Origin: Tanypteryx hageni
Taxonomy: Eukaryota > Arthropoda > Insecta > Odonata > Petaluridae
Direction: 5' to 3'
DNA length: 64,000 nucleotides
NCBI GenBank assembly: GCA_028673005.1
Contig: CM054118.1
Coordinates: 86,243,855-86,307,854, forward strand
The notes beneath the pieces are model-generated. The model ran no database searches. It saw nothing but the letters and a program-made list of their open reading frames with translations, and was not told where the DNA came from. The position numbers and the translations under genes were made by a program. Below are positions 56,362-64,000 of the stretch, in pieces (positions within the stretch are counted from its first letter, which is position 1; every line of letters begins with the position of its first letter).

Positions 56362-56422
<61 letters not shown>
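56362..56422. repeat. (AT)n microsatellite
   Basis: About 30 AT units joining Helitron-2 copy B to the palindrome. Confidence 0.95.
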
Positions 56423-56424
<2 letters not shown>

Positions 56425-56786
56425 ATGTCAACAAGGTGTTGGGATGAGGAAACCCAGTGAGCACTCACCAATCAGACGACTTCAGGTTGGCGAGGCCCCG
56501 GGGATGTCGAAGCGACACACGTAAAATAACACAAAAACACAGAAACATCACAAACGTAAAGCTTTCGGAAATACTCCTTCTTCAGCTACAGAGAGAGAAG
56601 AGTTCTCTCTCTGTAGCTGAAGAAGGAGTATTTCCGAAAGCTTTACGTTTGTGATGTTTCTGTGTTTTTGTGTTATTTTACGTGTGTCGCTTCGACATCC
56701 CCGGGGCCTCGCCAACCTGAAGTCGTCTGATTGGTGAGTGCTCACTGGGTTTCCTCATCCCAACACCTTGTTGACATCCATATATC
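56416..56786. repeat. 184-bp perfect palindrome of Penelope-type terminal sequence
   Basis: Arms 56416-56599 and 56603-56786 are exact reverse complements with a 3-base centre. Each arm, read outward from the centre, gives ctgaagaaggagtatttccg ... gtgtcgcttcgacatcc ... caacaccttgttgacatcc. It matches the 3' end of Penelope-like element B (44546-44745, minus strand). Each arm has a hammerhead-like CTGAAGA, A, GGA/TCC hairpin, GAAA box. (AT)n flanks both sides. Confidence 0.95.
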
Positions 56787-56814
56787 TATTTTACCTTTCC
56801 TTTTCCGTAAGTTG

Positions 56815-56871
<57 letters not shown>
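56815..56871. repeat. (AT)n microsatellite
   Basis: Pure AT tract between the palindrome tail and the LINE. Confidence 0.95.
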
Positions 56872-56874
<3 letters not shown>

Positions 56875-57884
56875 AGACAGGAAAGGAAAGACAGGAGACT
56901 GATTAGGAATCTATATGAGAATCAAGTTGTAAAGGTCAGGTTTGAGAATGTGGAAACCTGCGGAATAAATATCGGTAGAGGAGTAAGACAAGGATGCTGC
57001 CTATCGCCAACCCTATTCAATATATATGGAGGAAGTCTAATGCAAGAAGCTTTAGAAGGCACAGGGGATTTCAAAATTGGAGGAAGGATTATAAGAACAG
57101 TAAAATACGCAGATGATCAAGTACTTCTAGCAAGAAAGGAAGAGGAGCTACAAAAAATGATAAATAGACTAGTGATAACAGGTAGGAAATACGGTATGGA
57201 AATAAATACAGAAAAATCCAAGGTCATTCGAATATCGGGTCAAGAAGAGAATCTGAACATAACTATTGGGGGAAAGCCATTAGAACAAGTTTCAGAATAT
57301 AAATACCTTGGAAGTATCATAACACGAGAGGCAAAATGTACGGATGAGATCAAAACTAGAATAGGAAAAGCAAAAGCGGCTTTCAGGAGAAAGAAACAAC
57401 TACTTACAGGGAATATAAGGGAAGATATCCGCAAGAAGTTGATAAAATGCTACGTATGGAGTATAGCATTGTATGGGGCAGAAACATGGACGCTAAGGAA
57501 AAATGACATCAAATACTTGGAAAGCTTTGAAATGTGGACTTGGAGGAGAATGCTGAAGATAAAATGGACAGATAGGATGAAAAACGATGAAGTGCTACGA
57601 AGAATAGGAGAGAAGCGAATGATTATACAGACTATCAGAAAGAGGAAGGCTAACTGGGTTGGACATTACCTGAGGAGAGAGAGTATGATTAAAGACGTGT
57701 TAGAAGGAAAACTAGATGGGAAAAGGGAAAGAGGTAGGAAAAGGTTTCAGCTGATAGACGATTTGAAAGGGAAAGAGAGTTATCAAGATATAAAGAGGAC
57801 AGCGGAAAATAGGAGTATATGGAGAACCAGGTTTAACCATGAATAATCACGGACCTGTCTACGGACAGACTACCTATGATGATG
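56872..57884 (+). mobile_element. Endonuclease-RT LINE, 5'-truncated, with 3' tail
   Basis: It starts inside the RT at the (AT)n tract. The 3' UTR is only about 38 bases: cggacctgtctacggacag and a GATGATGAT tail. The same tail closes the insertion at 9374-9576. The upstream endonuclease part of this family is represented at 26961-28300. Confidence 0.85.
56875..57846 (+). CDS. Partial LINE reverse transcriptase, uninterrupted frame
   Basis: The frame is open for about 320 codons to a TAA at 57844. It carries RLIRNLYENQVVKVRFEN, GVRQGCCLSPTLFNIYGGSL, KYADDQVLLARKEEELQKMI (YADD at 57106-57117), KYGMEINTEKSKVI, EYKYLGSIITREAKC and AKAAFRRKKQLLTGNI. The tail includes IALYGAETWTLRKND, MWTWRRMLKIKWTDRMK and RKANWVGHYLRRESM. 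These are RT motifs from the primer-grip side of the fingers onward plus the usual C-terminal tail. The N-terminal RT motifs and endonuclease are missing, so it is not functional. The frame reads backwards through the AT repeat as a Tyr-Ile run, which is not real coding. The lack of lesions suggests a young copy. Confidence 0.85.
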   Translation, partial: RQERKDRRLIRNLYENQVVKVRFENVETCGINIGRGVRQGCCLSPTLFNIYGGSLMQEALEGTGDFKIGGRIIRTVKYADDQVLLARKEEELQKMINRLVITGRKYGMEINTEKSKVIRISGQEENLNITIGGKPLEQVSEYKYLGSIITREAKCTDEIKTRIGKAKAAFRRKKQLLTGNIREDIRKKLIKCYVWSIALYGAETWTLRKNDIKYLESFEMWTWRRMLKIKWTDRMKNDEVLRRIGEKRMIIQTIRKRKANWVGHYLRRESMIKDVLEGKLDGKRERGRKRFQLIDDLKGKESYQDIKRTAENRSIWRTRFNHE

Positions 57885-57902
57885 ATATATATATATATAT
57901 AT
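57885..57902. repeat. (AT)n microsatellite
   Basis: Short AT tract between the LINE tail and Helitron-2 copy A. Confidence 0.9.
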
Positions 57903-57903
57903 A

Positions 57904-58687
57904 CTAGTAGTTGGTGCTTGCATACTGCAAGCATTTCATCTCACCTTGAAAAAACATTCATTTTTCAGACAGACATTTCATCATTACAAATATTCTTTTA
58001 ATTCTAAAGATTTCAACTCCGCAGCGAGTTTCGTTTTTCCCACATGTAAGAATAATAGTTTAAAACAATCTCCAAATGTCGCAATTTTAAAAATTTACAC
58101 TTTCTTCATTATAAGGTTCTAATGCTACACATTTTAGCCAAATTTTAAAGTTGTAGTACTTCTAGAAATAAAATAATATTTTTCTAATTGTTTAAATTTA
58201 ATTAATTTTTAACGGCCGCCGCAACACATATATGGTAAAATTGAAATGTTTATTTGTGCAAATTTACTATACTGTAAATAATTTGAAAATTTCAGCTTCC
58301 TAGCTCATCCCATAGTACCTAAACAGCTATCTATTTGTTTAAACTTTAAGAATTTTTAACTGCCAAACAAATTAAAATATCAAAATTTTTATAGTCCCTA
58401 TTTCGTTTTTTTAAGAATTCTACTTATAAAAAAAATATCAACTCCGTAGCACATGTGAAAATACATAAACCTTGAAAATTTGTCTAAACAATTTAGAATT
58501 TTTAGCGGCGGAATTGTTGGACTTTTGCATGATTTTCGTTTTTTCTAGTCGGTTTTGCACAAAATACTACCTATGAAAAAAATTTCGAATCTCTAGCTCA
58601 TCTGGAATTGCCTAAACATTAGTATCCTCCTATATGTTATATGTTATCTCCTCCTCCTCCTCTGTAAGAAACGTCTATATATAATGA
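57904..58687 (-). mobile_element. Non-autonomous Helitron-2, copy A (784 bp)
   Basis: On the minus strand the 5' end is TCATTATATATAGACG (58687 down). The 3' end has the hairpin GCTTGC agtat GCAAGC, then accaacta and CTAG at 57904-57907. Flanking bases are A and T on the minus strand. No coding sequence. It is the uninterrupted counterpart of copy B. Confidence 0.85.
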
Positions 58688-58689
58688 TA

Positions 58690-59870
58690 AAACCTAAGGT
58701 ACTTCTAGATATGTCACGGACCTGAAATCTGGCAGGATGATAGGTTATTTGGTATAACCAACCAGAAAAATCGAAAATTCCAACTTTTTAAATTTTTAAT
58801 GGGGTATTCTTGACCCCAATGTTTCATTTCGATACTCCATAATAAAAACATGTAAATCTGTGCAGAGTTTCATAATATTGCATTTTTAAATTAGTTGTAA
58901 TTAATATAGAATCTCGGGACAAAAACAGTTCTATAGCTAAAATAATGAGGTTTCTTATTTTTGAAGACTAAATTCTAATCGGTGCCGAATTGACGAAGAA
59001 ATGTTTTTAATCGGAAAAAGCAGATGCTCAACAATAAAGAAATTAAAATATTTATTATTATGTAACCTATTTGGAATTTTTAGAAATATTACAGTTATGT
59101 AGAAAGTCATGTGGTGGCCACATCCGATTTTTAATTTAGCTTCCGTGATTTCTGCAGTTGTCTTTGGAAATTTCATCCAGTCATTTGCCTTTATAGTGAT
59201 TTTGGACGTCACAAATTTCACTGTCTTACATACAGTTGTACGTAATGACCTTCCCCAACGAAACGTGGTAACTGAAGTAAACAATTGCTGCTGTATATCA
59301 CTATTTAATTTAATTTTTTTCGTGGGCGCGCAACAATTGGTAAATGAAGGGAAATGGATTATTTACGATGAATAAATGAAAGTGAATACGTCTATTTTCC
59401 CTAAGTATAAACAGCGCTCGTAAGTGAAAATAAATGAGTAATGTATGACAAAGGAATGAACGCGAAAATAAAGATTATATTACTACTATTCGAGTGAAGT
59501 ATGTTTTAAATAATTGTCGATTGTTTTATATAGTACAACCGATTAGGAAATAAATCGGTGAATCAAAAATTCGAAATTTCTTTGGCATACTAGTTCTTTG
59601 ACATTATTCTAAGCCATTAATATTTACCTTTTTTGACATGAATGCATGAATCGTAAAGAACGCCTCTCACGTATGCACGCATGATGTGTGCGTCTTTCCT
59701 CTCGTTTTCTTTTTGTAAAGATCGTCTAAAAAGGTGTAGCGACGCTTTGTTTACATATTTGGCATAGTTACTAAAACAATGTAGTCGAAGTAGTTAGCAA
59801 ATAAACGTTCATTTTTGCTTTATTTAATAGATTTAAACAAATAATTTAGAATTTAATTTCGTTTTAATCA
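58690..59870. other. No gene recognised; hAT-N1 fragment inside
   Basis: 59055-59135 (acctatttggaatttttagaaatatt, ggtggccacatc) matches hAT-N1 at 9577-9650 and, inverted, 43465-43530. The minus-strand frame 58955-59284 has no known domain. Confidence 0.45.
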
Positions 59871-59875
59871 TAATA

Positions 59876-60660
59876 AAAGTAATAATACGTACTTTATATT
59901 AAATCCTTTGTATTCGTCATTTTAATATGTCTTTCGCATTATTTGTTTATATAACGACCAAATCTAATTGTTATAACGTCCATTATTCATCGGCGTTTGA
60001 TTTAACTATCGGTAAGTCTAATATTTTAATTTGATTTATTTATATTTAAAGTAATAATACTTTATGATAAATCCTTTGTAATCATCGCTTTAATACATGG
60101 TCCGTATTATTTGGTTACATAACAACATTTGTCTAACCTAATAATATTTTATAATAAATAATATATCATCACTTGAATATATCCTCCTCATTATTTGATT
60201 ACCTAACAGTATTTGTCTAAAGTAATAATACTTTATGATAAATCCTTTGTAATCATCGCTTCAATACATGGGTGTGGAACCTTTCCTTGTTGATGGGCCT
60301 CATTTTCTGTTTAGGGTCCTTTGGAGGGCAGCATTGGTCGTTGCCAATGCTTCGGTGGGCCGAATTAGAGATCAAATAGGAAGACAACTAGAGATACTAA
60401 ATGCTGTTTTTAGGATTAAAGTTTCAATATTAAATGCTTTAGTAATATATTTTAATTAAAATTATTTTTTTTTTAATTTTACTCGTCTCTTTTTCATCAT
60501 AGCTTCATGGGCCGTATTAAACCCTCTCGAGGGCCTTAGGTTCCTCACCCGTGCTTTAATATTTTCTCCGTATTATGTGATTACATAACAAAGTAATAAT
60601 ACTTTATGATAAATCCTTTGTATTCATCACCATATTATATCATCCGTATTGTTTTATTAC
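59876..60660. repeat. About 84-bp tandem repeat, 4-5 copies, interrupted by a MITE
   Basis: Units begin agtaataatactttatgata and run through aatcctttgtaatcatcgct and tccgtattatttggttacat. Copies start near 59876, 60050, 60139, 60223 and 60591, with the fourth split at 60266-60552. A further lone copy is at 62196-62280. Confidence 0.8.
60266..60552. mobile_element. hAT-type MITE in the 84-bp array
   Basis: acatgggtgtggaacctt at the left and, inverted, acgggtgaggaacctta at the right. Flanking 8-mers gcttcaat (60258-60265) and gctttaat (60553-60560) match at 7 of 8. The body contains gggccg motifs shared with the other hAT elements. The left boundary may be a few bases off because the array itself continues acatgg. 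Confidence 0.7.
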
Positions 60661-60864
60661 ATGACAAGCAAGTTTATTGAATTTTATCTAATAAATTCAC
60701 TTATAAATTATGCAGGCAAAAAGAGGTGGACTACGAGTTGACCGTCAACTATTTCGGCGCTCGATTACCCATCAGGTTAATAGACACCCCTAAGCAAAAA
60801 AAATTCAACTCTCAATAGTTTTAAAAAAAAACTTGCTCTGAGCTTAAATAGCCGCAACATCGTT

Positions 60865-60930
60865 CTATTATGTAATGGTTAGAATTCTCGCTTACTAAAA
60901 TATCGAGGTCTGTACGATCCTCGGCGTATA
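60865..60930 (+). other. tRNA-like relic
   Basis: tgtaatggttagaattctcg is a good A box and D arm, and cgaggtctgtacgatcctcg resembles a T arm with an intact 5-bp stem but altered loop. The anticodon arm is not convincing, so it is a pseudo-tRNA or SINE head. Confidence 0.4.
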
Positions 60931-60959
60931 CCTTTTTCATTTCTTAAAATACTTTTTTT

Positions 60960-61089
60960 GCGCTAAATAATGAATTAAAGATGTGAAATTTTTAAAATAA
61001 TTTCTATTAGTTTTACAAACGTTTCATGTGAAAAACATCCATGACTTTTACCTTGGTGGTATTCAGTACAATAAAACTTTATGTCAAAC
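60960..61089. repeat. Repeat unit shared with 62085-62200
   Basis: Both contain gaaatttttraa, aaacgtttcat and atgacttttacctt in the same order and lie upstream of an 84-bp-type unit. hAT-N1 copy 3 is inserted at the end of this one. Confidence 0.65.
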
Positions 61090-62065
61090 CAGTGGTGGGC
61101 AACCTTTTGTGTGTGGCGGGTCGTATTGGCGATTACGAATTCTTCAGCGGGCCGCATTGCAAGTTGTCAATTCTAGGCGGGCCGGATTAAACTTCAAATC
61201 GAGGTTAATTAGATATTCTGAGGCGTCATATCAGTAACAGTAAAAATCACAGCAAAAGTAGGTTTTTAGGGATAAAATTTCAATTTCAAGTATTTTATTG
61301 TCGTAATTTGAATGTATATTATATGAATTTGTGTTAAATATATTTTTACTTTCTCCATACACGTATACTTAGTATAGAGAAAGTATTGCCTTCAAGAAAA
61401 AAATCGAATTCGAGATTTCAACGGAAATACATGTTTTAAGGTCCTCTAAACACGTTTTGACTATTTTCTCGATGATGTCTGTGTGTCTGTCTGTCTGTAT
61501 GTGATAAATTTTTGTGGGCGCTCTAACTCAAATACTAATAATCAGGTCAACGCGAAATTTTATATTTAATATTTTTATAAAAGTCACAAGAACTGCTTAG
61601 TTTTTGGTAAAAATCGGTCAACCGGAAGTGGGTGTTTACTTTTGTCACTTGTCCGTTATTTTGAGCTATTTACTTTAATATTTGATAAATGTAAAAATAT
61701 ATTGGAATAAAAGTTGTAGAAAATTTAATTTTCTACGACCTTTATTTGCAACATTTTCCCATATAATGCATTGTTTAAGAGATATATTATATTTTTAGCT
61801 ACCACCACCACGCCACCTACCGACGATTGATGTTAATAATTGACGCTTAGTTACGTCTTAGTAACGCTCCTTTTTCTTTTCTTAATTGCCAACCGGAAGT
61901 AAATGTTGACAACGATCCCAGAGCTAACAACATGTAATTTGCCATATAAATATGGAGAGAGACATGTGTTTCCCACATCAGTTTATTTAATCATAGCTTC
62001 GTGGGCCAAATAAAGAGCTCTCTGGGGCCGCATGCGGACCGAGGGCTATAGGTTGTTCACCACTG
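61090..62065 (+). mobile_element. Non-autonomous hAT element hAT-N1, full copy (976 bp)
   Basis: CAGTGGTGGGCAACCTTTTG at the left and, inverted, CAGTGGTGAACAACCTATAG at the right, with eroded flanks tgtcaaac and tgttcaag (5 of 8). Most of its length matches 43390-44354 inverted, including gcgattacgaattcttc and ggccgcattg near the start and tagcttcgtgggcca near the end. Confidence 0.85.
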
Positions 62066-62084
62066 TGTTCAAGTTTTCATGCCA

Positions 62085-62280
62085 AATAATAAATTAAGGA
62101 TGGGAAATTTTTGAAGTCATTAATATTAATTGCATTTTATAAACGTTTCATACAAAAAGACTCAATGACTTTTACCTTCATATTATGTATTCAAAATAAT
62201 AATACTTTGTATGAAACCCTTTGTAATAATAATTTCAATATATCGTCTGCAGTATTTGTTCACATAACATCAAAGACGCT
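62085..62280. repeat. Second copy of the composite repeat unit
   Basis: A match to 60960-61089 followed by a diverged 84-bp unit (ataataatactttgtatg, tatttgttcacataac). Confidence 0.65.
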
Positions 62281-62289
62281 TTGCAATGG

Positions 62290-64000
62290 AAATAGCATGA
62301 TCGTTCGTAGATTAAATGTGATTAAGGTGGAAAACGTTTGTGGTGAAAGATAATGGCTGAATATGACAGCTATATAATTTGAAAAAGCAAAAATGATCGT
62401 TGAAATTGTTATAATTTCGTTAAATTTATTAAATGCGTGACAAAAAAGTTAATGTCGATGGTATTATTTTAAGGTTCGAAATGACTTTATATTATTTAAA
62501 TGTATTGATTCGATAGAATGGATTAACTAATCAAATGTCGATGCCATATATAATTGATGAAGCGACATAATGAGTCATCAAAACGGGTTGAATAAAATGA
62601 AAGAATTGTATCATATATCATGTAGAAGAGAAAAATATATAAATATACGTTAAGCAGCAATCTTTAATGATTAATCTAGGAGAAAATCCATAAAGTTGTG
62701 CAAGACTTTTGGAATACTTTAATTCCTAAAAGTTTAACTTTTGAGTTCCACTCTCGGTCAAAGGGAAAGAGGAATTGGGGATTTGATATGAGAGTGGGAA
62801 GTGGCGAACACATTGAAGCCGTGGAATCCTCGAGCGAATTGAGAAAGTCTGGAGAAGCACTTGAGAGGAGTGAAGGATGAATGGCAATCAGAGCGAATTA
62901 AATTTTTAAAGGGAAGAGGAAAAGTCGTTACGTTGAATGGGATGATTCGAGAATCATTCAATTTCGACTGATAGACAGCTGCTTGTAAGCTAATATTCTT
63001 CCAAACACGAATAGTAAAAAATGATTCTTCCTCAAAGATTATACTGAAAAATATATGCGAATTTCTACCGAATATACGTCAATGCAACCAATTCCTTGAT
63101 CGACTCTGATGTAATGTGTCACATTGCGCAGTTTTGCGGACGACAGAATGATATCTACGGAATCCTCGAGTTGAAATGGCTGTTGGGAGTGTAAGTAATC
63201 TTTTTTTCTGCAGGGGAAATAAGAATTTTGTATTCAATCCTCATCGCTTATCATAAACAAATTAAAATTTTAGAACGTATAGGCTTTCCATGATGTTTAG
63301 TTTTTTTACTTGTGAATTTGATCAACTACATTTATTAATTGGATGGATGGATTATTTAATAACTTAAGCCGATTCTCATTTTTCGAATATTTCGTGATTA
63401 AAATGTGTAGTATGCTCTACGAAGTGAGGTTTTAATCTCCTTTTTTCATTCACGTATCATTTGTCGCAGTGTCAAAATATAGTTTTTATACTTAATAGGT
63501 TATGTTAATGTTGCTGATTTTTTGGATGATTGGAAGTTTGATGTGATTGAATAATTTGCTTAGATATAAGGGTAATTATACCTTTGTTGTACGATCCGTT
63601 AACGTTCTGAGTTTAGTAGACGTAGTATAATATTTCCGTTGTTTAGTGTCCGAGTTTAAAAATTTGGTTGTCTCGGTTGAATCGTAATCTTCTTTGCTTG
63701 TGGAGATGTTGTCCATGAGCGCGGAATATCACGAGCTTCTTATCTATTAAGTGGGTAATTATTCGAATGTTGTTTTGCAATCTTTTTCGAAATATGCCAG
63801 ATGCTGTCGCATGGCCTATAATGGCGAAAGAGTACTTCTCACCGTGTTTCCGTTTATTTTATTCGATATTTTATTTATTTAAACATGTTGCTGCGCAACA
63901 AATTGGTGAGTAAAATGTGAGCTTACAGTTTCTGAGGATGAATTTTTATATACGTAATGTTGTCAGAATTGATGACTTTGAAGGAGAATAAAAATCAAAG
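62290..64000. other. No gene recognised; AT-rich
   Basis: Short frames only (for example 62698-62880), without domains. No terminal repeats or RNA genes seen up to the window end. Confidence 0.45.

Larger units (their letters stand above)
53543..56365 (-). mobile_element. Helitron-2 copy B, split by a Penelope-like element
   Basis: The minus-strand 3' end has the hairpin gcttg tagtatg caagc, then CTAG at 53543-53546 and host T. The segments 53543-53974 and 56044-56365 together match copy A at 57904-58687 in order. The 2,069-bp Penelope-like element occupies the break. The 5' end is obscured by (AT)n at 56362. Confidence 0.8.

Noticed and set aside
56457..56745. Two 65-residue frames with nearly the same protein on opposite strands
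   Set aside because: Explained by the perfect palindrome; not a gene.
58955..59284. 109-codon minus-strand frame as a gene
   Set aside because: It overlaps a hAT-N1 fragment and has no recognised domain.

Overview
This window looks like repeat-dominated, AT-rich nuclear DNA from an arthropod, most likely an insect; the species cannot be named from it. The signs are non-LTR retrotransposons (CR1/Jockey-like and endonuclease-RT types), two Penelope-like families, Helitrons, hAT, piggyBac-like and mariner/Tc elements, tRNA-derived SINEs, (AT)n and purine/pyrimidine tracts, and an assembly gap of 500 N. I see no intact host protein-coding gene. The best candidate for host gene sequence is a CpG-rich block at about 14.8-16.3 kb that could hold a promoter and a non-coding first exon on the + strand, with a consensus splice donor near 15898.

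Layout. 0-12 kb: a 37-bp tandem array, LINE relics, hAT MITEs nested in a broken reverse transcriptase, a piggyBac-like shell holding a hAT-derived filling that itself holds a 5'-truncated LINE copy, and a BED/hAT transposase relic. 12-24 kb: pyrimidine-rich DNA, the CpG-rich block, two SINE copies on the minus strand, a piggyBac-like MITE and more LINE relics. 24-29 kb: a 2,144-bp hAT element with perfect 8-bp target duplications, inserted in an endonuclease-bearing LINE on the minus strand. 29-35 kb: polypurine tracts flanking a non-autonomous Helitron, a mariner/Tc fragment, a perfect 28-bp hairpin and a SINE. 35-44 kb: a CR1/Jockey-like LINE carrying a TA-flanked MITE, a decayed conserved ORF of unassigned function, the pyrimidine tract with the gap, an internally deleted piggyBac element and a 965-bp non-autonomous hAT. 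44-52 kb: a Penelope-like relic with a GIY-YIG domain, a mariner relic and a terminal repeat with a hammerhead-like motif. 52-59 kb: a head-to-tail set of minus-strand Helitrons, one split by a Penelope-like element with inverted terminal repeats that carry hammerhead ribozyme candidates, next to a 184-bp perfect palindrome made of Penelope-type ends and a 5'-truncated LINE. 59-64 kb: an 84-bp tandem array with a hAT insertion, a second ~970-bp hAT copy and featureless AT-rich DNA.

The most notable signal is the hammerhead-like architecture (CTGANGA, one extra base, hairpin, GAAA-like box, short palindrome). It recurs with different stem sequences in at least three unrelated-looking terminal repeats (about 44.7, 51.5 and 54.0/55.9 kb) and, more weakly, in the palindrome at 56.6 kb. 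The target duplications and nesting give a clear order of insertion for several elements. All names are family-level calls from motifs read by eye.
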